From positions 31,718 to 95,717 of the forward strand of contig CANMPB010000001.1 in NCBI GenBank assembly GCA_947499625.1: a DNA stretch of 64,000 bases. Direction: 5' to 3'. Positions 10,148 through 19,155 of this stretch are shown here, one piece after another. The stretch comes from Methylophilaceae bacterium. GTDB taxonomy: Bacteria; Pseudomonadota; Gammaproteobacteria; Burkholderiales; Methylophilaceae. A model generated the notes under the pieces. The model worked only from the letters and a program-made list of their open reading frames with translations, was not told where the DNA came from and searched no databases. Numbering within the stretch: the first letter of the stretch is position 1; every line of letters starts with the position of its first letter. Made by a program: the position numbers and the translations under genes.

Positions 10148-11584
10148 ATGGAACATAAAATTGATCATGCAAAAGATTTGCTTCTCGCGCAATCTGGTAT
10201 TGAAATTAACGATCTAAATAAAATACTCAATGGCATGATGTCTCATGGTGTCGATTATGCAGATCTTTATTTTCAATACACTAAAAATGAGTACTGGGGA
10301 CTTGAAGAAGGTCAAGTTAAATCGGGAAGCTTCTCAATTGACCAGGGTGTAGGTGTTAGAGCTGTTAATAAAGATAAATCTGCATTCGCTTATTCTGATG
10401 ACATTTCTATTGAGGCCCTTTTATCTTCATCAAATATCGCCAAAGCCATTGCTTCAAAAAATTTAAATCAAAGCCATAAGTTTGATCATCCAAAAATAAT
10501 TTCTAATTTATACAACTCTCAAGATCCTCTTTCTGCTGTGCCCGCTGAAACAAAAATTAAGATTCTAGAGAAAATAGAAAGTTTTGCTAAAAAAATGGAT
10601 GAGCGAATAACTAAAGTCACAGCATCGATTGCTGGAGAATATGAAGTGGTGTTTGTTATCAATAATGAACAAAAAATTGCTGCTGATATTAGGCCTTTAG
10701 TCAGATTATCTATTAATGTTATTGCGGAATCGAACGGAAAAAGAGAGCAAGGCTCTTCAGGTGGTGGGGGTCGTTTTGGATTTGAATATTTCACCGATGA
10801 AATATTAAAACAATATGCGCAAGAAGCTGTTCATCAAGCCACTACTAATCTAAATGCTAAGCCAGCACCCGCTGGAAGTATGACGGTAGTTTTAGGTCCA
10901 GGATGGCCTGGTATTCTTCTTCATGAAGCCATCGGTCATGGTCTAGAAGGTGACTTCAATCGAAAAGGCAGCTCCGCATTTAGCAATAAAATTGGTACGC
11001 AAGTTGCGGCTAAAAATATTACTGTTGTTGATGACGGAACGATTAAAGATCGAAGAGGCTCGCTTAATATTGACGATGAAGGTAACGAAACACAAAGAAC
11101 TGTCCTTATAGAAAATGGAATCCTAAAAGGCTACATTCAAGATACATTGAATGCGAGACTTATGAATATGCCAATTACTGGAAATGCGAGAAGAGAGTCT
11201 TATGCGCATCTGCCTATGCCAAGAATGACAAATACTTATATGCTTAATGGTACAAAAACACCTGAGGAAATTATTAAGTCAGTAAAAAAAGGGATTTATG
11301 CAGTTAATTTTGGCGGTGGCCAAGTAGATATCACAAGTGGTAAATTTGTATTTTCTGCAGCTGAAGCTTGGATGATTGAAGATGGAAAACTACTTTACCC
11401 AGTCAAGGGTGCAACATTGATAGGAAATGGTCCTGAAGTATTAAAAAAAGTCAGTATGATTGGTAATGATATGTCATTGGATTCAGGCGTGGGGACATGC
11501 GGCAAAGAAGGTCAAAGCGTTCCAGTCGGTGTAGGCCAACCGACTCTCAAGATTGATAGTCTAGTAGTAGGCGGAACTGCTTAA
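10148..11584 (+). CDS. tldD: metalloprotease TldD
   Basis: TldD subunit of the TldD/TldE (PmbA) zinc protease, which degrades unfolded peptides and in some bacteria matures peptide antibiotics or antitoxins. The 478-residue protein carries the HExxxH zinc site HEAIGH at about 259-264, followed by GLEGDFNRKG, and the conserved C-terminal VGGTA end. The partner TldE/PmbA is not in this window. It is the last gene of the yhdP operon, and its stop lies 2 bases from the stop of the convergent efp gene. Confidence 0.96.
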   Translation: MEHKIDHAKDLLLAQSGIEINDLNKILNGMMSHGVDYADLYFQYTKNEYWGLEEGQVKSGSFSIDQGVGVRAVNKDKSAFAYSDDISIEALLSSSNIAKAIASKNLNQSHKFDHPKIISNLYNSQDPLSAVPAETKIKILEKIESFAKKMDERITKVTASIAGEYEVVFVINNEQKIAADIRPLVRLSINVIAESNGKREQGSSGGGGRFGFEYFTDEILKQYAQEAVHQATTNLNAKPAPAGSMTVVLGPGWPGILLHEAIGHGLEGDFNRKGSSAFSNKIGTQVAAKNITVVDDGTIKDRRGSLNIDDEGNETQRTVLIENGILKGYIQDTLNARLMNMPITGNARRESYAHLPMPRMTNTYMLNGTKTPEEIIKSVKKGIYAVNFGGGQVDITSGKFVFSAAEAWMIEDGKLLYPVKGATLIGNGPEVLKKVSMIGNDMSLDSGVGTCGKEGQSVPVGVGQPTLKIDSLVVGGTA

Positions 11585-11586
11585 AA

Positions 11587-12144
11587 TTATAAAACACGGT
11601 TTTTGTATTCTAAAGTACGTGTATCAATTTCAATCTTATCGCCGGTATTGCAAAATAAAGGAACCATCACTTCGAAGCCTGTATTAATTTTAGCTGGCTT
11701 CATAACCTTACCTGAAGTATCACCTTTTACAGCAGGCTCAGTATAAGTAATTTCACGCGTAACAGAATTTGGTAACTCTACAGAAATAGCTTTTCCATTG
11801 TAAAATTTAACCTCACAAGGCATGCCATCTTCTAAGAAATTTAAAGCTTCCGACATATTATCAGCATCAATTTCATATTGATTGTATTCACTATCCATGA
11901 ATACATAAGCAGGATCTGAAAAATAGGAATAAGTGACATCCTTTTTATCTAAAACAATTACTTCAAATTTATCACTAGCGTTATAAACGTTTTCGCTCGG
12001 CGCTTCAGTCAAAAGATTTTTCATTTTCATCTTAACCACAGCTGAATTTCGACCTGATTTATTATATTCAGCTTTTAAAATGACCATAGGGTCAGTGCCA
12101 ACCATAATAACGTTACCAGCGCGAAGGTCTTGAGCGATTTTCAT
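11587..12144 (-). CDS. efp: translation elongation factor P
   Basis: EF-P enters the ribosomal E site and rescues ribosomes stalled at polyproline. The 185-residue protein has the three-domain EF-P length. The loop residue that is post-translationally modified is Arg32 (NKSGRNS), not lysine, so it belongs to the arginine-rhamnosylated class. This agrees with earP lying directly upstream on the same strand. An AAGGA ribosome binding site precedes the ATG in the 55-base gap after earP. Confidence 0.98.
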   Translation of the reverse strand: MKIAQDLRAGNVIMVGTDPMVILKAEYNKSGRNSAVVKMKMKNLLTEAPSENVYNASDKFEVIVLDKKDVTYSYFSDPAYVFMDSEYNQYEIDADNMSEALNFLEDGMPCEVKFYNGKAISVELPNSVTREITYTEPAVKGDTSGKVMKPAKINTGFEVMVPLFCNTGDKIEIDTRTLEYKNRVL

Positions 12145-12199
12145 AATATTGATCCTTGGGAATACTTACCAAATAAAAGGGAGAAATTATACTCGAAAA

Positions 12200-13315
12200 T
12201 TATGTTTCAGAACAATAATCAACCAAACTCTCAACAAATGAAGGTTCTTTAAAATAGTGATAACTCCGCTTCAACGCAAAAGACTCCAAAGAAGCCTGAC
12301 TTTTAAAAAAATCACGCCATAAAGCTTCGTTAAATTTATTATTCGACCAATCGTTATGCATTTTAATTAAAGTCTCTGACAGCTCTTGCTCACAATCCTC
12401 GCAATAGCTTCTCAAAAAAGCTTTTAGTTTAATTAAATGGATATTGTTTTCTTGTACATATGGCTGCCAAATAAAAGGTTTGCCGGCCCAAAGTGCTCTT
12501 ATCCAACTATCCTCACCACGCACAAAATTAAGATTGCATGACCAAAGTAGATCATCAAAATCATCATGGCTTAAGAATGGGTAGGGAATGATATGAAGAT
12601 GCTGATAATTCTTTTTTGCCTTTAAAAGATCTAACAAATATTGAGGTATGAAAAACTGAATAGGCTTCTTCATAATATCCATAACACCTAGAAAAGTTTC
12701 AATTTTTTGTGTTGGGTAATAAAAAAGTGATATCGAATAGAAGTCAGGATTGCCACCGAATGACTTAATAATTTTATCACGCCTAGCTTGGGTAAAAGCC
12801 TCTCGTCGCAATAGTAAATCTTTCTCTCGGATGAGGCCACCTGTTTGATTTGTAAAGCCAGGATAGAAGAAAGTTTTAATAAGGCCAGATTCAGGATCTA
12901 TGGATGGTTTTAAATGAAAATTATCTACCCATGGCTCAGCTGACAAATATTCAATCGCAATATATTTAGACTTTCCGCTTTGTATAAGCGCTTTATATGC
13001 ATGGGGTAAATCAATATTAAAAAGATTAAATACAAAAGCTGGAGGTGAAGGAAGTGATTTGGAATCTTCACTAAAATCACAATGATAAATACAAATACCA
13101 TCAATCGTTTGTTTTTTTAAGGAAATATCGAGGGAAGGTATAAGTCTTTGGGTAGTCATAAGATCATCGACAAGAAGATGTACCTCAATATTAAAATCAA
13201 CTTTAAGTTGCTTTGCAATGCGCCATGCAACACCAATATCACCAAAAAAATCAATCACCTTGCATATTAAATGACAAACTAGAGGGCTTTTGTTACTCAT
13301 GATATGACACATCAA
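12200..13315 (-). CDS. earP: EF-P arginine rhamnosyltransferase EarP
   Basis: EarP transfers rhamnose from dTDP-rhamnose to Arg32 of EF-P, activating it. The 371-residue protein has the GT-B layout: an N-terminal domain starting at about residue 17 (KVIDFFGDIGVAWR), and a C-terminal nucleotide-sugar domain with NLNFVRGEDSWIRALWAGKPFIWQ split over about 285-310. The phrase RGEDS is typical of EarP. The annotated ATG overlaps greB by 23 bases; Met6 (position 13300) would reduce this to 8. The dTDP-rhamnose genes are not in the window. Confidence 0.95.
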   Translation of the reverse strand: MMCHIMSNKSPLVCHLICKVIDFFGDIGVAWRIAKQLKVDFNIEVHLLVDDLMTTQRLIPSLDISLKKQTIDGICIYHCDFSEDSKSLPSPPAFVFNLFNIDLPHAYKALIQSGKSKYIAIEYLSAEPWVDNFHLKPSIDPESGLIKTFFYPGFTNQTGGLIREKDLLLRREAFTQARRDKIIKSFGGNPDFYSISLFYYPTQKIETFLGVMDIMKKPIQFFIPQYLLDLLKAKKNYQHLHIIPYPFLSHDDFDDLLWSCNLNFVRGEDSWIRALWAGKPFIWQPYVQENNIHLIKLKAFLRSYCEDCEQELSETLIKMHNDWSNNKFNEALWRDFFKSQASLESFALKRSYHYFKEPSFVESLVDYCSET

Positions 13316-13778
13316 TAATTCTAAAATTAACTAAGCCGCCAGGAGTCTCGACTTTTACCTCATCGTCTAAGGTCTTTCCCAAAAGTGCCTTAGCAATAGG
13401 CGACACCCAACTAATAAAGCCTTTTTCTGTATCAATCTCATCTTGTCCTACAATGCGAAAATGATGCTCTGAATCATCTGATTCATTAAGAAGAGTGATC
13501 CACGCACCGAAAAAAATCTTATCCTGCTGCTCTTGTGTGGATGGATCTATCACCACAGCCTCATCAATGCGCCCAAATAAGAATTTCGCTCTTGCATCTA
13601 TCTGACGTAAGCGTTTTTTCCCATATATATAATCCCCATTCTCACTGCGATCTCCATTGCTTGCAGCCCAAGAAACATCAGCCACTACTTTAGGACGATC
13701 AACTTTAACCAAAAAATCAAGCTCATCTTTTAGGCATTGGTATCCCTGTTTAGTAATGTAATTTTTGCGTTCAGCCAT
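13293..13778 (-). CDS. greB: transcription elongation factor GreB
   Basis: GreB inserts a coiled coil into the RNA polymerase secondary channel and stimulates cleavage of backtracked RNA. The 161-residue protein has the N-terminal coiled-coil domain with the acidic tip (SWAASNGDRSENGDYIYGKK region, about 40-60) and a C-terminal FKBP-like domain. The longer KKRLRQIDARAKFL stretch is the GreB rather than GreA form. It is the first gene of greB-earP-efp and is divergent from the addB-like gene, with 43 bases between start codons. Confidence 0.95.
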   Translation of the reverse strand: MAERKNYITKQGYQCLKDELDFLVKVDRPKVVADVSWAASNGDRSENGDYIYGKKRLRQIDARAKFLFGRIDEAVVIDPSTQEQQDKIFFGAWITLLNESDDSEHHFRIVGQDEIDTEKGFISWVSPIAKALLGKTLDDEVKVETPGGLVNFRIIDVSYHE

Positions 13779-13821
13779 ATTTTTAAATAATAATTAACGA
13801 GGATAAGTTTACAATAGAAGC

Positions 13822-16425
13822 ATGCATTCTGAGCAAAAGCCTATCTATCTCTGCCGTAATTCAAAAGAAGCTTTTAAACTAAGCCAGCACTTTAACTCAA
13901 AAGAAAAAGTGATGGCACTTCATGATTTCATTAATAATCTCTTTGAAAAACACCCGGACATTATCATGCCATACCGAGTTCTTAATGGTATTGAAGAAAA
14001 ATTGTTATGGGAAAGTAGTATTAAACAATACAAAAAATCCTCATTTGATTTATCTAATATAGAAAGCTTAAGTGAGCCTGCTAGCCATGCTGATCGACTC
14101 ATAGATCAATTTCTTATTGGTGAAAATACTTTAAAAAGTGAAGAGCGCAGTGAAGAGCATGCATTTTTTAACGCTTGGCGCTTAATTTTTAAAAAATATT
14201 GCAGTGATAAAAGTATCATCACTTTTAGTGGTCTTATCAAAATAGCAATTGAACATATCAGAAATAAGGATATATCTATTAACCACCCTATTCATTTTGT
14301 AAATTTTGAATTTAGAACGCCCATTGAAGAATCATTTATTGATGCATGCAAAACTCAAATTGATGTGACTTTTTTTGAAGGTCCTAAAATAGAACCTTAT
14401 ATTGAGTCGCGTGTTTTTCTTAATGAAGAACATGAGTGCATGCAAATTGTCGAATGGTGCAAAAAACAAATAGAACATAATAAAAAAATACTTATTGTGA
14501 CGCCCCAGCTTGATCAAATCATCGATCGCCTCACAAGCTTACTTGATAAAACATTCCATCCTGAAACATTCACCCCAAGCTTATCTCAAGAAAAAAGAAT
14601 TTATCAGTTTTCTTTAAGTACACCGTTATTTCATTTACCCATGGTTTATTTAAATCTAAGACTCATAGAATTTAGCGCGCGAGGCCTTTTCAATATTAAT
14701 GACCTTAAAAATATCTTAAGTTATAACGGATGGTCAGATGATCAAGAGTTAAGTCTTCGCTACAGGCTGATTAACCAATTAAAAAGAAAACGTAGAGGCA
14801 ATGTCTCAATTAGCGAACTTATTGAAATATTTGAGTCGACTGAAGGATTAAATGATTTAATTCCTTCGCTAAAGATGCATTTAGATCAAATACAAACCTC
14901 TCATCATGAGTGGCGGGCGAAAAGAACTCCTTCTGCGTGGATGAAAACATTTGATGGGCACTTAAAGAGTATTCAATCAAGACTGTTAAATCCAAAAGAT
15001 GTGTATGAGGAAGGTATTTATCAGGCGTGGAAGAAAATTACCAAAACCTTATCATCGCTAGACAAGCTTACAGGTGAAATATCTATTCAAGATATGTTAG
15101 ATACGCTTCAGTATTACCTTAAAAAAACCACCCATCAACACCAGCATCAGGGTGATTATAAAATTGATATTTTAGGCTTTCATGAAGCGCCTTATGATAC
15201 TTATGATGCTACGTGGATTATGAATTTAAATGAACATAATTGGCCTACACTTCACCAATATAATCCATTTATCCCTATCAAAATTCAGCATGATAGTCAC
15301 ATCAGCACACATGAAAAACGGCATTTACATGCTACAAAGATTTTAGACAAATTCACTCATACGTCACCCTCAGTAACACTCTCTTATGCTAAAAAAATGG
15401 GTGAAGAAGATATCTTTCCGTCGCCTACATTATATACATTCATATCTTCGAAACTACATGAAGATATGAATTTTAACTATAAAAAAAATACATTAAATCA
15501 ACATTTTATAGAGTATATTGAAGATAATACTTCAATAAAAATTGACGTCTTACAGACTGCAAAATCTGGGATTAAATTACTTGAAGCACAGTCCGTCTGC
15601 CCTGCTTGGGCATTCTATGAATTTAGGCTTGGAGCCAAACCAATAGAAGATGAAGATGAGGAAAATTTAACTACTAGGCTTCGAGGAAATCTCTTCCATA
15701 AATCCTTAGAGCAATTTTGGATGGAATATAAATCATCATCTCTAGTAAGCGCTTTAAGCGAAAAAGAGCTCTCAAAAAAGATACAGGATATCGCACACAA
15801 AACCATTTCAACAGAACAGAAAAGGTACCCCAGAATCTTACCTGAACTTTTTAATATTGAAGAAAAGCGCTTGATAAATTACCTTGAAAAATGGATTCAA
15901 TATGAATTAAAACGAGGTGATTTTGAAGTCAAAGAGACAGAAAAAAGTATACCCGTCCATTTAGGTTATCTTAACTTTAATATCAAAATTGATCGTATTG
16001 ATGAAGTTAATCAGAACAAGATTGTCATTGATTACAAGTCTGGAGCTACAAAAACCCTAAACGAATGGTTTCTCAATGCTTATGGGGAGCTTCAGATGCC
16101 TTTCTATGCTCTCTTTGCCTCAGATAAGCCTATTGATGCCATTGCTATTGGCGTTATCAACACACCAAAACCTCAATGGATTGGCATCGGTCGTGATATG
16201 GCGCTTCTTAAAGGCATCAAGGACCCTTCCTCTTCTAATCAATACCAATCATGGGATGACTTACTTGGCTTTTGGAAGTGTCGTATTAATGATGCAGTTA
16301 AAAGCTACGAAGTGGGTGATGCAGCAGTTAGATTTATGCGCGAAAAAGACATGGCTTACTGTCACGTTAAACCTATCCTAAGAATTCCTGAGCGAACATT
16401 ACAATTTGAGCAAACCAAGCAATGA
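13822..16425 (+). CDS. AddB-like PD-(D/E)XK nuclease subunit, two Fe-S cysteines missing
   Basis: Second subunit of a betaproteobacterial AddAB-like helicase-nuclease for double-strand-break processing (TIGR03623-type 'probable DNA repair protein'), 867 residues. The N-terminal two thirds resemble an inactivated helicase. The C-terminal nuclease has GNLFHKSLEQFW, then Asp724 and Asp737-Tyr-Lys739 (VIDYKSGA), so the catalytic core looks intact. In AddB-type nucleases four cysteines hold an iron-sulfur cluster. Here Cys593 (VCPAWAF) and Cys847 (AYCHVKPILRI) remain, but the positions of the other two are Met844 and Leu853. The stop overlaps the helicase gene start by 4 bases (ATGA). Confidence 0.8.
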   Translation: MHSEQKPIYLCRNSKEAFKLSQHFNSKEKVMALHDFINNLFEKHPDIIMPYRVLNGIEEKLLWESSIKQYKKSSFDLSNIESLSEPASHADRLIDQFLIGENTLKSEERSEEHAFFNAWRLIFKKYCSDKSIITFSGLIKIAIEHIRNKDISINHPIHFVNFEFRTPIEESFIDACKTQIDVTFFEGPKIEPYIESRVFLNEEHECMQIVEWCKKQIEHNKKILIVTPQLDQIIDRLTSLLDKTFHPETFTPSLSQEKRIYQFSLSTPLFHLPMVYLNLRLIEFSARGLFNINDLKNILSYNGWSDDQELSLRYRLINQLKRKRRGNVSISELIEIFESTEGLNDLIPSLKMHLDQIQTSHHEWRAKRTPSAWMKTFDGHLKSIQSRLLNPKDVYEEGIYQAWKKITKTLSSLDKLTGEISIQDMLDTLQYYLKKTTHQHQHQGDYKIDILGFHEAPYDTYDATWIMNLNEHNWPTLHQYNPFIPIKIQHDSHISTHEKRHLHATKILDKFTHTSPSVTLSYAKKMGEEDIFPSPTLYTFISSKLHEDMNFNYKKNTLNQHFIEYIEDNTSIKIDVLQTAKSGIKLLEAQSVCPAWAFYEFRLGAKPIEDEDEENLTTRLRGNLFHKSLEQFWMEYKSSSLVSALSEKELSKKIQDIAHKTISTEQKRYPRILPELFNIEEKRLINYLEKWIQYELKRGDFEVKETEKSIPVHLGYLNFNIKIDRIDEVNQNKIVIDYKSGATKTLNEWFLNAYGELQMPFYALFASDKPIDAIAIGVINTPKPQWIGIGRDMALLKGIKDPSSSNQYQSWDDLLGFWKCRINDAVKSYEVGDAAVRFMREKDMAYCHVKPILRIPERTLQFEQTKQ

Positions 16426-19067
16426 ATGACGCTGCCTTAAGAGAAAAAGCCCTTCATCTGAGCTCTTTTATAGTTGAAGCTCCGGCAGGTTCTGGAAAAA
16501 CAAGCTTGCTGACCGATCGATATTTAAAATTACTTACCGTCGTTGACGCACCTGAAGAGATCGTGGCGATAACCTTCACAAAAAAAGCTGCTTCAGAAAT
16601 GAAAGCTAAGATTTTAGAGCGAATAAAAGAAAGAAAAAGTCTTTTTACTCAAACAATTCTAAAGCGCTCAGAAGAAAAAGGCTGGGATATTGAACGCGAT
16701 CCGTCACGACTTAAGGTGATGACTATTGATAAGTTCTGCCATAACGTAGTCAGTCAAATTCCTATATTAAGCAAAATGGGGAGCAAACCTAATATCACCG
16801 ACACTCCTGAAAAATTCTATGAGGAGTCCGTGAAACAAACATTACAAGCTAAAGATAACATCGAAGATATTAAAATTGTCTTTTCTCATTATGACAATGA
16901 ATATGAAAAGATTAATCGTCGTTTAGTGGCGATGATGTCGATCCGCGACCAGTGGAAATCTCGATGTTATGCACTGACTCAAAAAGCAAGTGAGCAAATC
17001 ATCGAAGAAAGCAATGCCTACCTTGATAATTTAATTAAGCCCATTTATCAAAAAATTAAAGATGCGCTAAATCAAGATCAGCTAAATGATCTTATAGAAA
17101 TACTTCGCTACTTAGAAGATATAAATCTTAGAGAAGACGTAAAACTAGAAAATAAAAATAGCTTTAATTTTGATACAAAAGAAATCCTTTTATGGCAAAT
17201 GATCACAAAAATTTTATTTACAGATAAAAATAATAGGCGTGAAAATATTACAGTGCGAGAAGGATTTAAGAATGATAATGAAGGAGAGATCTACAAAACT
17301 AAATGTCGCAATCTCCCAACTATGGATTTTTTATTAGCCATTAAGGATATTCCAGAGCCTATTAATGAAACATATTCATTAAGACTAAAATCTATCTCAA
17401 ATCTTCTCCTTCAGTGTGAAAAGAAACTGCGACAGCTATTTAGGGAACGAAATACAGTGGATTTTATCGAGATCATTGAGATCGCGAATGAGGCACTTGG
17501 TAAAAATGATGCTGCAAGCGATCTTTTATTATCTTTAGATTATAAAATTTCTCACTTACTTATCGATGAATTTCAAGATACAAGCAGAAGTCATTTTAAT
17601 TTCTTAACTAAAATTGTGGATGGATGGACACCTGAAGCACAGAAAACGATCTTCTGTGTTGGTGATCCTATGCAATCTATCTATAAGTTTCGGGAAGCTG
17701 ATGTCAGCATTTTTATAGAAGCTAAAAAAAATGGTTTCAATACAATTCCCTTAGAAACTATCCGACTAAAAGATAATTACCGGTCCTCCTCGCTTATTGT
17801 GAATGAGATAAATCGGATATTTCAAAATATACTGCCTAAAGATGATTCTATTCAAGAAGGGGCTGTATCTTACAAGCCTTTTGTTTCAGCAAAAAAAGAG
17901 CATGATTTTAATACAAATGAGTTTAAATTTCATGCATTAGTATTTGATGAAAATATTGATATTGATACCGAAGAAGCAAAGTATGTATGTAATCTGATTG
18001 ATACATTCCCCGAAAATGAAAAAATTGCTATCCTCACAAGATCTCGAAGTCACCTATCAGAATTAATAAATTACATTAGAAAATTCAAACCTACACTAAA
18101 ATTTAATGCAGTAGAAATTGATGCATTAGACCAGCACCAATCTATTCAAGATATTCTTTCATTAAGCTACGCTATGCTTGACTTAAGTGACCGAATTCAC
18201 TGGCTTGCAATTCTTAGAGCGCCTTGGTGTGGCATCATGCTAAATGACCTAGCTTTACTATTTCAAAATGACCATACCTCAACAGTATGGGAAATTATTC
18301 AAGATGAAAATAAAATGAATGAAATTTCTTCGGATGGAAGGAAAAGAATTCAACGACTGATCGATATATTAAAAAATGCATTTGAACATCAAAGCAAGAC
18401 TCACATTAGAAGACTTGTAGAATCAGTCTGGATGAATTTAGGTGGTGAACTATGCCTTCATAACCCAAACGACATTGTAGATATTAATAAATTTTTTGAC
18501 ATACTACAAACATCAAGCTCACCTATAGGTATTGATTTTGAGCTAGTCGAATATCAAATTAAAAAAACGTATTTATCTGACGTTCCTTCTGCTGAAGAGC
18601 GAATTCAATTCTTTACAATACATAAAGCTAAAGGTCTTGAATTTGATGTAGTCATTATTCCATCATTAAACTCAACAACACGAGCATCAGACAAAAAAAT
18701 GATTTTGTCTGATAGTTTTATTAAAAATAACAATATTTACAACGTTACAGCATTTAGTGAACCTGATAATAAATCACCTCATTTGCATGATTTAATTTAT
18801 GGGATCGAAAAAAATAGAGAAGAAAATGAATTAAAAAGGTTACTTTATGTTGCCATGACTAGAGCAAAAGCAAAGCTTCATCTTGTGGGATCCGTAACAC
18901 TTAAGGATGAAATGAAACCTGCTTCAAATTCATTTTTATCAATGCTTTGGGACACCTACGGCAAGAATTTTTATGAGGCAAAACCCATAGAAATAATTGA
19001 GATAGACGTTTTAAGCAGCAAAATCGAGAATTTTGCGCCAAAACTCATGCGATTGAAGTTACTTTAG
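16422..19067 (+). CDS. AddA-like UvrD/Rep helicase, C-terminal nuclease domain absent
   Basis: Superfamily 1 helicase partner of the preceding gene, 881 residues. Walker A lies at about 20-27 (APAGSGKT), motif II at about 380-386 (IDEFQDT), the IHKAKGLEFDVV motif near 730, and motif VI (YVAMTRAK) near 810. The protein stops about 67 residues after motif VI. Full-length AddA-like proteins of this group usually run to about 1100 residues and end in a PD-(D/E)XK nuclease with an IVDYK-type motif. No such motif is present here, and only 88 bases separate the stop from mfd. It is either a lineage-specific trimmed form or a truncated gene; the helicase core looks intact. Confidence 0.82.
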   Translation: MNDAALREKALHLSSFIVEAPAGSGKTSLLTDRYLKLLTVVDAPEEIVAITFTKKAASEMKAKILERIKERKSLFTQTILKRSEEKGWDIERDPSRLKVMTIDKFCHNVVSQIPILSKMGSKPNITDTPEKFYEESVKQTLQAKDNIEDIKIVFSHYDNEYEKINRRLVAMMSIRDQWKSRCYALTQKASEQIIEESNAYLDNLIKPIYQKIKDALNQDQLNDLIEILRYLEDINLREDVKLENKNSFNFDTKEILLWQMITKILFTDKNNRRENITVREGFKNDNEGEIYKTKCRNLPTMDFLLAIKDIPEPINETYSLRLKSISNLLLQCEKKLRQLFRERNTVDFIEIIEIANEALGKNDAASDLLLSLDYKISHLLIDEFQDTSRSHFNFLTKIVDGWTPEAQKTIFCVGDPMQSIYKFREADVSIFIEAKKNGFNTIPLETIRLKDNYRSSSLIVNEINRIFQNILPKDDSIQEGAVSYKPFVSAKKEHDFNTNEFKFHALVFDENIDIDTEEAKYVCNLIDTFPENEKIAILTRSRSHLSELINYIRKFKPTLKFNAVEIDALDQHQSIQDILSLSYAMLDLSDRIHWLAILRAPWCGIMLNDLALLFQNDHTSTVWEIIQDENKMNEISSDGRKRIQRLIDILKNAFEHQSKTHIRRLVESVWMNLGGELCLHNPNDIVDINKFFDILQTSSSPIGIDFELVEYQIKKTYLSDVPSAEERIQFFTIHKAKGLEFDVVIIPSLNSTTRASDKKMILSDSFIKNNNIYNVTAFSEPDNKSPHLHDLIYGIEKNREENELKRLLYVAMTRAKAKLHLVGSVTLKDEMKPASNSFLSMLWDTYGKNFYEAKPIEIIEIDVLSSKIENFAPKLMRLKLL

Positions 19068-19155
19068 AGTCAATACTGATGAGTCTCCTATGACAGGATC
19101 CTTGTTCTAATTTAACTTAGCAATAGCTAAAAAATGAAAAAAACTAGTATATATT

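Noticed and set aside
19068-19155. Possible remnant of the missing AddA C-terminus or a terminator (TTAGC-AATA-GCTAA hairpin)
   Set aside because: Stops occur in the helicase frame soon after its end with no nuclease-like residues, and the hairpin has a 5-base stem without a T run on either strand.
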